A DNA stretch of 64,000 nucleotides. Source: Streptomyces parvus. GTDB taxonomy: Bacteria > Actinomycetota > Actinomycetes > Streptomycetales > Streptomycetaceae. This document shows positions 26,899-35,797 of this stretch, one piece after another. A program made the position numbers and the translations under genes. The stretch lies in NCBI RefSeq assembly GCF_032121415.1, contig NZ_CP135079.1:434001-498000 (forward strand), given 5' to 3'. The notes beneath the pieces were generated by a model. The model was given only the letters and a program-made list of their open reading frames with translations. It had not been told where the DNA came from and made no database searches. The stretch's first letter is position 1. Each line of letters begins with the position of its first letter.

Positions 26899-27660
26899 AT
26901 GGGTGACCAGGCCGGCCCCGAGCCGACGGCGTCCGTCCGGCAGGACCTCCGGTTGCTGGAGGCTGCTGGGGCACACCCGGACGGCGCCTCCGTGCGGCAG
27001 CTGGCCCGGGCGGCCGGGCTGCCGGAGCTCACCGCCCAAAGGCTCCTCCACGAGCTCGCCCGGGACGGCTATCTGGACGAGCTGGACGACGGTGCGTTCG
27101 CCCTCCACGAGCGGGGCCCCCGGCTGCAGCCCGCCGCCGACGGCCCGACAGCGCGGGAACGCCTCCGTCCCCTGCTGTCCTCGCTGCGCGACAGCCTGTC
27201 CGCCGCCGTCTATCTGACGCTCTACGACGAGGGCGAGATCCGGGTGCTGGAGATCCTCGACAGCCCGCGGGCCCCACGGGTGGACCTCTGGGTGAGCTTC
27301 CAGGACGCCGGACACGCCACAGCCCTCGGCAAGAGCGTGCTGCGCGAGCTGGACGAGGAGGCGCGCGCCAACTACCTGTCCCGGCACTCCCTCACCGACC
27401 TCACCCCCCGCACCATCACACGCCGGGAGGAGTTGCTGCGGCAGCTCGACGGCGCCCCCGCGGGCCCGCTCTCGATGGACCGGGGGGAGTACGCGCGGGG
27501 TACGACGTGCGCGGCGGTGCCGGTGTACAGCGGTGACCAGGTCGGTTCGATCGGCATCTCGTTCCGGTCGGACCGGATGTACCGGACCACCGAGGTCAGG
27601 GCGCGGTTGCTGGAGTCGGCGCAGCGAGTGACGCGCCGGCTGACGCTCCCGGGGCGCTGA
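26899..27660 (+). CDS. IclR-family transcriptional regulator
   Basis: 253 residues: N-terminal winged HTH (SVRQLARAAGLPELTAQRLL), a linker helix, then the IclR effector domain with VSFQDAGHATALGKSVL, the RGEYARGTTCAAVPVY motif and VGSIGISF. Start ATG at 26899; no clear Shine-Dalgarno sequence is visible, so the start is less certain than the family. The nearest downstream genes are remnants, so its target may have been lost or lie elsewhere. Confidence 0.88.
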   Translation: MGDQAGPEPTASVRQDLRLLEAAGAHPDGASVRQLARAAGLPELTAQRLLHELARDGYLDELDDGAFALHERGPRLQPAADGPTARERLRPLLSSLRDSLSAAVYLTLYDEGEIRVLEILDSPRAPRVDLWVSFQDAGHATALGKSVLRELDEEARANYLSRHSLTDLTPRTITRREELLRQLDGAPAGPLSMDRGEYARGTTCAAVPVYSGDQVGSIGISFRSDRMYRTTEVRARLLESAQRVTRRLTLPGR

Positions 27661-27673
27661 CCGCCCCGGCCCC

Positions 27674-28099
27674 TCAGCCGGTGACGATGCCGGCGACCAG
27701 GTTGATCGTGGTGGCCAGGATGCTGGCGCCGAAGAGGTACGACAGCAGGCAGTGGCGGAGGGCGACGGCGCGCATCCTGGAGGTGGAGACGTTGTTGTCG
27801 GAGACCTGGTAGGTCATGCCCAGGTTGTAGCTGAAGTAGGGGAAGTCGATGTAGCGCGGCGGTTCCTTCGTGTTGAAGTCGATCCCGCCGCCGGGCGTCC
27901 GGTGGTAGATGTACGCGTAACGGCCTGCATACATCAGGTGGAGCGCCGCCCAGGACATGAACACGCCGCAGAGCGCCAGGGCGGCCGCCGCGTGACTCAG
28001 GTCCGCGTCGTCGATCAGCAGCAAGAGCACGATGCCGACCAGACCGGAGAGGGCGGCCGTAACGACGGCGAGTTCCTCGGCGAGGGGCCGGAACTCCTC
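27674..28099 (-). pseudogene. DUF1345 membrane protein, N-terminally truncated
   Basis: The frame encodes the C-terminal two thirds of a DUF1345 protein: [19 protein letters not shown], a [50 protein letters not shown] and a final TM with [21 protein letters not shown]1345 proteins normally have about 200 residues with more N-terminal TM segments. Similarity stops at about 28099, where another gene fragment begins on the other strand. Only a GTG inside a helix (28030) is available as start, so I read it as a relic. It may still be expressed as a 118-residue peptide. Confidence 0.75.
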
Positions 28100-28101
28100 G
28101 C

Positions 28102-28524
28102 GCCTCCCCGCGCCTGCTGTCCGAGCCGGCCATCGTCGCCGGGATGGCGCGCGCCGCCCTGCCGGACAGCCAGACCCCCTGGGACTGGTACATCGAGGAC
28201 CACGACCGGATCCGGGACACCATCTACTCCGACAACGACCGCTACCGGGGCATCAAGAACCTGCGCACCCTGATCTTCATGAACCGGGCCGACATGCGCG
28301 AGCGCGGGATCGCCGACATGGGGCCGGTCGACATCACGAGTACGGCGAAGGACGGCAGCGGACGGTTCCTGAACGGCTACACGGCGATCCCGTACGACAT
28401 TCCCCGCGGCTGTGCGGCCGGCTACATGCCGGAGATGAACGTGCTGTGCGCGCTGGGCGACTAGAGCACCCAGAGCGACCAGCCGATCATGAAGCACGTC
28501 AAGATCACGGTGGTTCCGGGCGCC
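28102..28524 (+). pseudogene. FdhF/YdeP-type molybdopterin oxidoreductase, internally deleted and nonsense-mutated
   Basis: The plus-strand frame reads [17 protein letters not shown] and [16 protein letters not shown], then jumps directly to [37 protein letters not shown] and VPYDIPRGCAAGYMPEMN-like sequence. In intact FdhF/YdeP enzymes over 80 residues separate DRIRDT from the [13 protein letters not shown] motif, so an in-frame deletion is visible. After CALGD a TAG (28462-28464) replaces the usual Tyr, and similarity continues in frame as STQSDQPIMKHVKITVV. The N-terminal several hundred residues are gone. This is a relic of a molybdenum enzyme of about 760 residues. Confidence 0.85.
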
Positions 28525-28561
28525 TGGGGCCTGACCGAGAGGCACTCGTTCAGGCCCCAGG
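28523..28561 (+). terminator. Intrinsic terminator with T-tract
   Basis: A perfect 12-bp stem (28523-28534 against 28550-28561) with a 15-nt loop is followed by GCTTTT. It is the one hairpin here with a clear T-run and is probably the terminator of the ancestral molybdenum enzyme gene. It may also stop minus-strand reading from the ClpC-like operon. Confidence 0.8.
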
Positions 28562-28589
28562 GCTTTTGTTCGGGACCGAGTCCACGGGC

Positions 28590-28757
28590 CTAGTCGGTCT
28601 TCTTCTTCCGGTCCCGGGCGAGGCCCATCTCCTCACGGTCCTCCTCCAGACGCTCGCCGAGTCGCTTCTCGTCCGGGCGGCGGGGCATTCCGCGGCTGTG
28701 GCCGGTGTCCGGGTCGCCCTCGACCTCTTCGTTCGACTTGTGGTGGTGATGGGACAT
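28590..28757 (-). CDS. 55-residue charged protein coupled to the ClpC-like gene
   Basis: Begins MSHHHHKSNEEVEGDPD and ends in a basic KKKTD tail, with ERLEEDREEMGLARDRK as a likely helix between. No TM, no Cys. The ATG lies 3 nt after the ClpC-like stop on the same strand, with AAGGAG inside the end of that gene, so the two are co-translated. I do not recognise a named family, though small charged proteins of this kind are common in Streptomyces. A role as Clp adaptor or substrate is possible from position only; the natural His4 run could bind metal. Confidence 0.72.
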   Translation of the reverse strand: MSHHHHKSNEEVEGDPDTGHSRGMPRRPDEKRLGERLEEDREEMGLARDRKKKTD

Positions 28758-28760
28758 CGC

Positions 28761-31286
28761 TCACTCCTTGCCGTCGGGGGTGTCGGCGGCGGGAGTCTCT
28801 CCGGCACCGTCGCCCTTGCGGATGGTGCAGTGCAGGGAGTCGTCGACCACGTCGGCGACGATCGTGTCCCCGGGTTCGGCTTCGCCGCCGAGCAGCAGGG
28901 AGGCGACGCGGTTGTCCAGTTCCGTCTGGATCGTGCGGCGCAGCGGGCGGGCGCCGAACTCCGGCTGGTAGCCGTGGGCGACCAGGAGCTTCTTCGCAGC
29001 CTCGGTGACCTCCAGGGTCATGCCCTGGGCGTGGACGCGGTGCTTGCTGCGGTCCAGGAGGTGGTCGACGATCTCGGACAGGTCGTCCTCGGTGAGGCTG
29101 TGGAAGACGATGATGTCGTCGATGCGGTTGAGGAACTCGGGGAGGAACCGGCCGCGCAGGTCCTCCATCAGCTCGTCCTTGAGCTCGGCGGCGTCGCCCT
29201 TGTGGGCGAGGATGCGGTGGGCGCCGATGTTGGACGTCATGATGACGACGCAGTGGCGGAAGTCGACGGTGCGGCCCTGCCCGTCGGTGAGGCGGCCGTC
29301 GTCGAGGATCTGGAGCAGCGTGTTGAAGACGTCGGGGTGCGCCTTCTCGACCTCGTCGAACAGGACGACGCTGTAGGGGTTGCGCCGCACCTTCTCGGTG
29401 AGCTGGCCGGCCTCGTCGTAACCGACGTATCCGGGAGGGGCTCCGACGAGCCGGGCGACCGTGTGCTTCTCCTGGAACTCGCTCATGTCGAAGCGGATCA
29501 TGCGGTCGTCCTCGCCGAACAGCAGCTCGGCCAGTGTCTTGGCCAGCTCCGTCTTGCCGACGCCGGTGGGGCCGAGGAAGAGGAACGAGCCGACGGGCCG
29601 GTTGGGGTCGCCCATGCCGGCGCGGTTGCGCCGTACGGCTTCGGAGACGGCGGTGACGGCTTCGCCCTGGCCGACGATCCGGGCGTGCATCCGCTCCTCC
29701 AGCTTGAGGAGTTTCTCCTTCTCGCCGGCGGTGAGCTGGGAGACCGGGATGCCGGTACGGCGGGAGACGACGTCGGCGATGTCGGAGGAGGTGACCGAGA
29801 CGACGCCCTCGCGGCGCTCCTCGATCCCGGCGAGTTCGCCCTCCACCTCGGCGATCTGCCGCTTCAGGCCGGACGCCTTCTCGAACTCCTCACCGGCGAC
29901 GGCCTCGTCCTTCTCGCGCCGCAGCCTGGCGAGGCGGTCCTCGCGGCTGACGACCTCGGTGGAGCGGTTCGCGCTGCGCAGCCGTACGCGGGCACCGGCC
30001 TGGTCCATCAGGTCGATGGCCTTGTCGGGCAGGAAGCGGTCGCTGATGTAGCGGTCGGACAGCTCGGCCGCCGCCGTGAGGGCTCCGTCGGCGAAGCGGA
30101 CCTGGTGGTGGGCTTCGTAGGCGTCCCGCAGCCCTTCGAGGATCTGTACGGTCTCCTCGACGGTGGGCTCCGGCACCAGGACGGGCTGGAAGCGGCGCTC
30201 CAGGGCGGCGTCCTTCTCGACGTGCTTGCGGTACTCGTCGATCGTCGTCGCGCCCACGACGTGCAGTTCCCCGCGGGCGAGGGCGGGCTTGAGCATGTTG
30301 CCCGCGTCCATCGAGCCCTCGCCCGTGGCGCCCGCGCCGACGACCGTGTGGAGTTCGTCGATGAAGAGGATGATCTCCCCCTCGGCCTTCTGCACGTCCT
30401 CGATGACCTTCTTCAGCCGCTCCTCGAACTGGCCGCGGTACTGGGCTCCGGCGACCATGCCGGACAGGTCCAGGGAGACGACCCGCTTGTCCTTGAGGGT
30501 GTCGGGGACCTCGCCCGCGACGATGCTCTGGGCCAGGCCCTCGACGATGGCGGTCTTGCCGACGCCGGGCTCGCCGATGAGGACGGGGTTGTTCTTGGAG
30601 CGCCGCGAGAGGATCTCGATGGTCTGCTCGATCTCCTCGGCCCGCCCGACCACGGGGTCGAGCTTCCCCGCCTTCGCCTCCTCCGTGAGGTCCCGGCCGA
30701 ACTCGTCCAGGGTCGTCGCGGGCTGCTGCCCGCCGGAGGCGCCTTCCTGCCCCGCCGCCCGGTCGGCCGAGCCGCGCAGCTTCCCCACGTCGAGGTCGTC
30801 CGACCCCAGGAACCGGCCGGCTCCGGAGTCCGCGTCGTCGATGAGCGCGCCGAGGATGTGCTCGGGGCCGATGTAGGACACGCCGGCCGCCTGCGAGCGG
30901 GCGTAGGCGGCTGTAAGGGTCCGCTTCGCCGCCGGGGTGAGCCCCGGCTGGGCGGACGGCTCGGCGGACTCCCGGGGCAGCACCTCGTCGAGCCGCGCGG
31001 CGAGCGCGTCGGGGTCGACCCCCGCCCGGGACAACAGCCCGCGCGAGGGTTCGACCTGGGTCGCCGCCCACAGCAGGTGCTCGGTGTCGAGGTCCGCGGT
31101 GCCGTCCTCGGCGGCCTTGCTCGTCGCCCGGCCCAGCAGTTCGTGGGAGGACTCCGTCAGCAGCCGCCCGATCGGGACGCGCTGCATCGCGGGTGGCGAC
31201 GAAGCGGGCGACATACCGAAGAACCGGTTCAGCAGATCGCTGAACGGATCGGACGGACCGAGGGGTGAACCGAACGCCATCGACAT
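28761..31286 (-). CDS. ClpC-like AAA+ Clp ATPase subunit
   Basis: 841 residues. After a 45-residue leader ([20 protein letters not shown]), a Clp-N double repeat spans about 50-190. AAA1 has Walker A GEPGVGKT at about 232 and [16 protein letters not shown]-type middle segment lies at about 467-500 ([20 protein letters not shown]). AAA2 has [10 protein letters not shown] at about 565, and the D2-small domain ends with a short acidic tail. The short UVR middle domain marks it as ClpC-like, not ClpB. The ATG at 31286 has TTGGAG upstream; the frame continues beyond it without homology. The N-terminal leader differs from the classical ClpC, so it is probably a second, stress-related paralogue. Confidence 0.88.
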   Translation of the reverse strand: MSMAFGSPLGPSDPFSDLLNRFFGMSPASSPPAMQRVPIGRLLTESSHELLGRATSKAAEDGTADLDTEHLLWAATQVEPSRGLLSRAGVDPDALAARLDEVLPRESAEPSAQPGLTPAAKRTLTAAYARSQAAGVSYIGPEHILGALIDDADSGAGRFLGSDDLDVGKLRGSADRAAGQEGASGGQQPATTLDEFGRDLTEEAKAGKLDPVVGRAEEIEQTIEILSRRSKNNPVLIGEPGVGKTAIVEGLAQSIVAGEVPDTLKDKRVVSLDLSGMVAGAQYRGQFEERLKKVIEDVQKAEGEIILFIDELHTVVGAGATGEGSMDAGNMLKPALARGELHVVGATTIDEYRKHVEKDAALERRFQPVLVPEPTVEETVQILEGLRDAYEAHHQVRFADGALTAAAELSDRYISDRFLPDKAIDLMDQAGARVRLRSANRSTEVVSREDRLARLRREKDEAVAGEEFEKASGLKRQIAEVEGELAGIEERREGVVSVTSSDIADVVSRRTGIPVSQLTAGEKEKLLKLEERMHARIVGQGEAVTAVSEAVRRNRAGMGDPNRPVGSFLFLGPTGVGKTELAKTLAELLFGEDDRMIRFDMSEFQEKHTVARLVGAPPGYVGYDEAGQLTEKVRRNPYSVVLFDEVEKAHPDVFNTLLQILDDGRLTDGQGRTVDFRHCVVIMTSNIGAHRILAHKGDAAELKDELMEDLRGRFLPEFLNRIDDIIVFHSLTEDDLSEIVDHLLDRSKHRVHAQGMTLEVTEAAKKLLVAHGYQPEFGARPLRRTIQTELDNRVASLLLGGEAEPGDTIVADVVDDSLHCTIRKGDGAGETPAADTPDGKE

Positions 31287-31387
31287 GTCAGCTCCAAGGG
31301 CAGCGAGGGGGTCCTCCCACTCAAACGCGATGTCCACCGCCCCGCAAACGGAGCGGAGCCCCCGACGCCGCCCCGGCCGGAGGCGGT

Positions 31388-33112
31388 CTACTGCTCCATC
31401 TCGTACGCCCCCGACAGCGCCTCCACACGCTCCCAGATCCGCGCCGAACGGGCCGCGTCGACGACGGGACGGCGGACCGCGCCCAGCGCCCAGTTCTGCT
31501 GGTCCTCGGTGGCGGAGTCCTTGCCGTGCAGTTCGACGGCGTGCGCGGAGAAGTCGCGGACGAGGACGGCGAACAGTTCGTCCAGCAGTTCCTCGTCCAG
31601 GCCGGTCAGCCGGGCCTGCTCCAGGATCAGCTGGCCGTGGACGACCAGGGCGAAGAGCTGGCCGACGGCGAGGAGGAGGTCGAGGTCGCGGCTCTGCTCC
31701 TCGTCGGGGGCGGCCGTCCCGACGAACGTGCACAGGGCGTCGGCCTGCTCGCGGAAGCGGGCGACGTTCGGCACCTCGGCGTACGCGTCGAACGCGGTGC
31801 GCCAGTCGTGGAAGCGGACGGAGCCGAGACCGCGTGCCGGTCCCTGCTGGAAGAGGAACGCGTCGTCGGCGGCGTCGAGGCGGGTCGGGACGGCCGGGTG
31901 GTCGACCGGCGCGAGCAGGTGGTTCCGCATGAACTTCAGGATCAGCGCGAGGTTCACGTGGACCGTGCCCTCCAGCTTCGGCAGGCCCCGGATCTCGATG
32001 GCGGCCTGGGCGAAGTAGTTGTCCTTCTCGAAACCCTTGGCGGCGATGACGTCCCACATCAGGTCGATGACCTTCTCGCCCTCCGTGGTCACCTTCATCT
32101 TCGTCATCGGGTTGAAGAGGAGGTAGCGGCGGTCGTCGGGCCCGGCGGAGCGGAAGTAGTCGACGGCGCGGTCGCTGAACAGCTTCATCCCGACGAGCCG
32201 GACGTAGGCGTCGGTCAGCTCGCGGCGCACGTGCGGGAAGGCGGTGACGGGACGGCCGTAGAGGATGCGGTTGCTCGCGTGCGTGACCGCCTCGTACATC
32301 GCGTGCTCGCAGATGCCGATGGAGGCGGTGCAGAGGTTGAACTTGCCGACGTTGACGGTGTTGAGCGCGGCGTCGAAGGCGGCGCGGCCGGTGTGCAGGA
32401 TGTCGGCGGGCGCCACCGGGTAGTCGGCGAGGCGGAACTCGCTGACGTACTTGGAGGAGTCGACGACGTTCTTCACGAGCCGGTACGCCTCGTGGCGGCT
32501 GTCGGCGGCGAAGAAGACGTAGCCGTCGGGGCCCTCGACGTCGGTGCGGCGGCCGAAGACCGAGACGAGACCGGCGGCGTTGCCGTTGCCGATGTAGTAC
32601 TTGGAGCCGGAGGCCCGGAAGCCCCCCTCGCCGTCCGGCGTCAGCAGCATGTCGGTGGAGTAGATGTCGGCGCCGTGGGTCTTCTCGGAGAGGCCGAAGG
32701 CGAACACCTCGCCCTGGGCGAGGAGTTCGGCCGCCCGGGCGCGGGCCTCGGCGTTGTCGCTCTGCCAGACCGGGCCGAGACCGAGGATGGTCACCTGCCA
32801 GGCGTACCAGTAGTCGAGGCCGTAGAAGCCGAAGATCTCGTTGAGTGCGGCGATCCGGGCGGTGTCCCAGCGCTGGTCGTCCTTCGCCGCGGCGGAGGCG
32901 GGGGTGAGGAAGGTGGCGAACAGCCCTTCCCGCGCGGCGAAGTCGAGGAAGTCGCCGAGCCAGGCGCGGGAGCGGTAGTCCTCGATCAGCCGGCGCTTGC
33001 CGCGCGCCTCGAACCAGTCGACGGTGGCGCGGAGCAGCCTGCGGGTCTCCGGGTCGAAGTGCTCGGGGTCGTAGGTGCGCGGGTTGAACAGGAGCGACGC
33101 GGACACGGCCAT
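31388..33112 (-). CDS. Acyl-CoA dehydrogenase
   Basis: 574 residues with the acyl-CoA dehydrogenase order: an N-terminal helical domain, the FAFGLSEKTHGADIYSTDM flavin/substrate segment, the beta domain (FRASGSKYYIGNGNAAG), and a long helical C-terminus. It is larger than short- or medium-chain enzymes (about 380-400) because of an extended C-terminal region. The ATG at 33112 has GGAAGG upstream. It follows the PadR gene by 65 nt on the same strand and is probably co-transcribed and controlled by it. Substrate chain length is not predictable. Confidence 0.87.
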   Translation of the reverse strand: MAVSASLLFNPRTYDPEHFDPETRRLLRATVDWFEARGKRRLIEDYRSRAWLGDFLDFAAREGLFATFLTPASAAAKDDQRWDTARIAALNEIFGFYGLDYWYAWQVTILGLGPVWQSDNAEARARAAELLAQGEVFAFGLSEKTHGADIYSTDMLLTPDGEGGFRASGSKYYIGNGNAAGLVSVFGRRTDVEGPDGYVFFAADSRHEAYRLVKNVVDSSKYVSEFRLADYPVAPADILHTGRAAFDAALNTVNVGKFNLCTASIGICEHAMYEAVTHASNRILYGRPVTAFPHVRRELTDAYVRLVGMKLFSDRAVDYFRSAGPDDRRYLLFNPMTKMKVTTEGEKVIDLMWDVIAAKGFEKDNYFAQAAIEIRGLPKLEGTVHVNLALILKFMRNHLLAPVDHPAVPTRLDAADDAFLFQQGPARGLGSVRFHDWRTAFDAYAEVPNVARFREQADALCTFVGTAAPDEEQSRDLDLLLAVGQLFALVVHGQLILEQARLTGLDEELLDELFAVLVRDFSAHAVELHGKDSATEDQQNWALGAVRRPVVDAARSARIWERVEALSGAYEMEQ

Positions 33113-33177
33113 GAGGGGTGCCTTCCGGGAGGGTGAGGGTTTCTTCGGTGGTACGGAGGTGGCGGGCGGCACGCCGT

Positions 33178-33744
33178 TCAGGCGCCGGGGCCCGCGGCTT
33201 CGAGCCGGTGGAGCGTGGCGAGTACGTCGTCGAGCCAGGCGATCGTCATGCGCTCGTACGCGATACCGCCCCGCAGCACGACGTGCTGGAGTTCCTGGCC
33301 CGCGTCCGGCGGCGCGGGGGCGTCCGGCCCGGTGAAGTCGCGCAGTTCCCCGGCGAGGTAGTGCGCGAGCCGGTCGCGGTGCACCTGGCGGTGGCGCTCG
33401 ACCTCGTCGATCAGGGCGGCCGGGTCGTCGAAGGCCGCGCCCCGGATCTTCACGGCGAGATCGTGCCGCAGGCTCTCCGGCTCGATGGGCTTGTGCAGCC
33501 ACGCGGCGAGGGCGGCCCGGCCCGGCCCGGTGACGGAGTACTCCTTCTTGTCCGGCCGGCCCTGCTGCTCCACCTCGCGGACCAGGAGGAGGCCGTCGGC
33601 CACCATGCGGCCCAGGACGCGGTAGATCTGCTGGTGGGTGGCGGTCCAGAAGTAGCCGATGGACCGCTCGAACCGCCGGGCCAGCTCATAGCCGGAGCCG
33701 GGCCGCTCCAGCAGGGAGACGAGGATCGCGTGGTCGAGGGCCAT
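33178..33744 (-). CDS. PadR-family transcriptional regulator
   Basis: 188 residues. The N-terminal winged HTH is ALDHAILVSLLERPGSGYEL, with FWTATHQQIYRVLGRM and a GRPDKKEYSVTGPGRAAL wing. A C-terminal Vir-type helical domain mediates dimerisation. The ATG at 33744 has AAGGAT upstream. A perfect 22-bp palindrome starts 12 nt before the start codon, so the gene very probably represses itself and the acyl-CoA dehydrogenase downstream. Inducer unknown; phenolic or fatty ligands are common in the family. Confidence 0.9.
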   Translation of the reverse strand: MALDHAILVSLLERPGSGYELARRFERSIGYFWTATHQQIYRVLGRMVADGLLLVREVEQQGRPDKKEYSVTGPGRAALAAWLHKPIEPESLRHDLAVKIRGAAFDDPAALIDEVERHRQVHRDRLAHYLAGELRDFTGPDAPAPPDAGQELQHVVLRGGIAYERMTIAWLDDVLATLHRLEAAGPGA

Positions 33745-33755
33745 ACGGCGATCCT

Positions 33756-33777
33756 TCTATGCAACTCGTTGCATAGA
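33756..33777. promoter_or_regulatory. PadR operator
   Basis: Perfect inverted repeat: TCTATGCAAC, two bases, GTTGCATAGA. The ATGCAAC/GTTGCAT core is the usual shape of PadR sites. It overlaps the region expected for the promoter of the PadR gene and faces the divergent SDR gene at 33912. Confidence 0.85.
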
Positions 33778-33911
33778 CAAGTCGTGGAGCCCGGGTGAGA
33801 CACGGCTCACCCGGGGTGCGCCATGAGTGCAGGGGTGTTTCGGTCGGGTGGAGAGGGGCACCCGGAGCCCCGGCCACCGTCGAGCAGAGAGCCGAGCAGA
33901 GAGGCAGCACC

Positions 33912-34799
33912 ATGACGAGGGGCGAACAGCCGCAGGACCCGAACCATCTCCACCCCCGCCCGGACTTCCCCCAGCAGGACCAGGAGCATCCCGGCTGGAC
34001 CGGGCCCATGGACCCCCCGCCCGACCACGGCGAGGACTCCTACCGGGGCAGCGACCTGCTCGTCGACCGCAAGGCACTGATCACCGGCGGGGACTCGGGC
34101 ATCGGCCGTGCGGTGGCCCTGGCCTTCGCACGGGAGGGCGCGGACGTGGTGCTGACCCACCTTCCCGAGGAGGAGAAGGAGGCCGCCGAGACCGTCCGGC
34201 TGGTGGAGGAGGCCGGGCGGAAGGGCGTGGCGGTCGCCTGCGACATCCGGGACGAGAAGCAGTGCCGCTCGCTCGTGGAACGGGCCGTGTCCGAGGGCGG
34301 CCGCATCGACATCCTGGTGAACAACGCGGCGTACCAGATGTCCCAGCCCGACGGGATCTCCGCGATCTCGACCGAACAGTTCGACCGGGTGGTGCGCACG
34401 AACCTGTACGGGATGTTCTGGCTGTGCAAGACCGCCCTTCCGCACATCCCGGCGGGCGGCTCGATCATCAACACCACGTCGGTGCAGGCGTACAAGCCGA
34501 GCCCGCATCTGCTCGACTACGCCATGACGAAGGGGGCGATCGTCACCTTCACCCAGGGTCTCGCCCAGATGCTCGCCGCCGACGGCGTCCGCGTGAACGC
34601 GGTGGCCCCCGGGCCCGTCTGGACACCGCTCATCCCGGCCACGCTGCCCGACACGGCCGAGTTCGGGAAGCAGAGCCCCCTGGGCCGTCCCGCGCAGCCC
34701 GCCGAGATGGCACCGGCCTATGTCTTCCTCGCGTCGGCGAACGCCTCGTTCATCACCGGCGAGATCATGAACGCCACCGGCGGCACGCCCCTTCCCTGA
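33912..34799 (+). CDS. Stress-type SDR oxidoreductase (YghA/YdaD-like)
   Basis: 295 residues. A 50-residue N-terminal extension (HPRPDFPQQDQEHPGWTGPM and DPPPDHGEDSYRG) precedes the SDR core; this extension is typical of the YghA/general-stress SDR group. TGGDSGIGRA is the cofactor motif, NNAAYQ the NNAG equivalent, TTSVQAYK and YAMTK the catalytic residues. The ATG at 33912 is preceded by a purine-rich but weak RBS. It is divergent from the PadR gene with the PadR operator between, and ends at a strong terminator. Confidence 0.87.
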   Translation: MTRGEQPQDPNHLHPRPDFPQQDQEHPGWTGPMDPPPDHGEDSYRGSDLLVDRKALITGGDSGIGRAVALAFAREGADVVLTHLPEEEKEAAETVRLVEEAGRKGVAVACDIRDEKQCRSLVERAVSEGGRIDILVNNAAYQMSQPDGISAISTEQFDRVVRTNLYGMFWLCKTALPHIPAGGSIINTTSVQAYKPSPHLLDYAMTKGAIVTFTQGLAQMLAADGVRVNAVAPGPVWTPLIPATLPDTAEFGKQSPLGRPAQPAEMAPAYVFLASANASFITGEIMNATGGTPLP

Positions 34800-34806
34800 G
34801 CCGACG

Positions 34807-34840
34807 ACGAGCCTGATCGGCCCGCGCCGATCAGGCTCGT
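34807..34840 (+). terminator. Hairpin terminator after the SDR gene
   Basis: 14-bp perfect stem (34807-34820 against 34827-34840) with a 6-nt loop, starting 7 nt after the SDR stop. No T-tract. Confidence 0.85.
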
Positions 34841-34847
34841 ACGCGCG

Positions 34848-35063
34848 GTGCCGGACTACGCCGTGTTCCTCGGGGATGTCCTCGCCACGGGCGGTCTCGA
34901 CAGCCGTCGCGAGACCTCAAGCGTGCTGCGGCGCGCCGAGGACCTGATGGCCGACGCGGTCCACGGGGAGCAGACCTTCTTCTCCACCTGCGGCAGCTCG
35001 CCGTGTGTCAAGGCGGCCATGTTCGGCGTCGCGGCCCCCCACCAGGAGCTGCTGGTCGGCCGC
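34848..35063 (+). pseudogene. Remnant of an Orn/Lys/Arg-type PLP decarboxylase
   Basis: The frame reads VFLGDVLATGGLDSRRETSS, LRRAEDLMADAVHGEQTFF, STCGSSPCVKAAMFGVA and QELLVGR. This is the segment of group III PLP decarboxylases just before the active-site region, here about 72 residues out of a usual 450 or more. Both ends are cut: the upstream side by the terminator at 34807-34840, the downstream side by the GAF-ANTAR gene. The change of the usual SSLSVKAA to SSPCVKAA shows decay. No function expected. Confidence 0.75.
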
Positions 35064-35068
35064 GGCGG

Positions 35069-35797
35069 TCAGCCCCGGGGCTGGATGCGGCCCTCGGGCG
35101 GGACCTCGCCGGTGATGCTGGCGATCAACTCGGCACAGAGTTCGCGCAGTTTGATGTTGCGGTGCTGGGACGCCGTGCGCAGGACGTCGAAAGCCTTCTC
35201 CGGGGTGCAGCGCTGCTGGCCGACCACCACCCCGATCGCCTGGTCGATGACGGTGCGCGAGCGCAGCGCGGCCTCCAGGTCCGCGGCGAACTCCTCGGTG
35301 TCCGCGATGCGCTGGGCCAGCGCGATGGCCCCGGTGGCCTGCGCGGTGAGGAGCCTCAGCGCCGTCAGGTCGGCCGTGTCGAAGGCGTGCGGGACGGGCG
35401 CGTACAGATTGAGGGCCCCTGCCGTGTGGCTGTGCGGTGCGATCGGCAACGACAGCGAGGAGCGGGCGCCGCAGACCGCGGCGTAGGCGGGGTAGTCGGC
35501 CCAGCGGCTCTCCCGCAGGGTGTCGGGCACGCTGACCTCCCGGCCGGTGCGCATCGCCTGGAGGCACGGGCCGTCGTCCTGCCCGTACTGGGCCTCGTCC
35601 AGCTTCGTCGCGGCGGCCCCCACGCTGGAGACGGTGACGGGACGCCCCAGCCTCTCCAGCGTGATGCCGCAGGCGTCGGCCTCCTCCACCAGGGCGAGGG
35701 CGCTCCGGGCGAGGGCACGCAGGAAGTCGTCCAGGGACGTGGTCTCCAGGAGCAGCGCGGTCGTGTCCGGCACCTCGGCCACGGGCCTGTCAGTCAT
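35069..35797 (-). CDS. GAF-ANTAR regulator, copy 1
   Basis: 242 residues. A GAF domain spans about 15-165 (SLDDFLRALARSALALVEEA, DEAQYGQDDGPCLQAMRTGR, SRWADYPAYAAVCGARSSLS), followed by an ANTAR domain to about 230 (LEAALRSRTVIDQAIGVVVG, ASQHRNIKLRELCAELI). ANTAR domains bind paired RNA hairpins and prevent termination. The second ATG (35797) is chosen because AACGAG lies about 8 nt before it; the ATG at 35803 has none. It is a close paralogue of the product of 37054-37791. A 64-nt sequence matching the STAS-gene leader occurs about 356 nt upstream. Confidence 0.83.
   Translation of the reverse strand: MTDRPVAEVPDTTALLLETTSLDDFLRALARSALALVEEADACGITLERLGRPVTVSSVGAAATKLDEAQYGQDDGPCLQAMRTGREVSVPDTLRESRWADYPAYAAVCGARSSLSLPIAPHSHTAGALNLYAPVPHAFDTADLTALRLLTAQATGAIALAQRIADTEEFAADLEAALRSRTVIDQAIGVVVGQQRCTPEKAFDVLRTASQHRNIKLRELCAELIASITGEVPPEGRIQPRG

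Noticed and set aside
24804..26906. 700-codon plus-strand frame opposite the kinase
   Set aside because: Shadow of the kinase gene; no start context, no motifs, biased residue content.
28032..31268. 1078-codon plus-strand frame opposite the ClpC-like gene
   Set aside because: Shadow frame. The start of it coincides with the real molybdenum-enzyme relic but in another frame; the minus strand carries two Walker A motifs.
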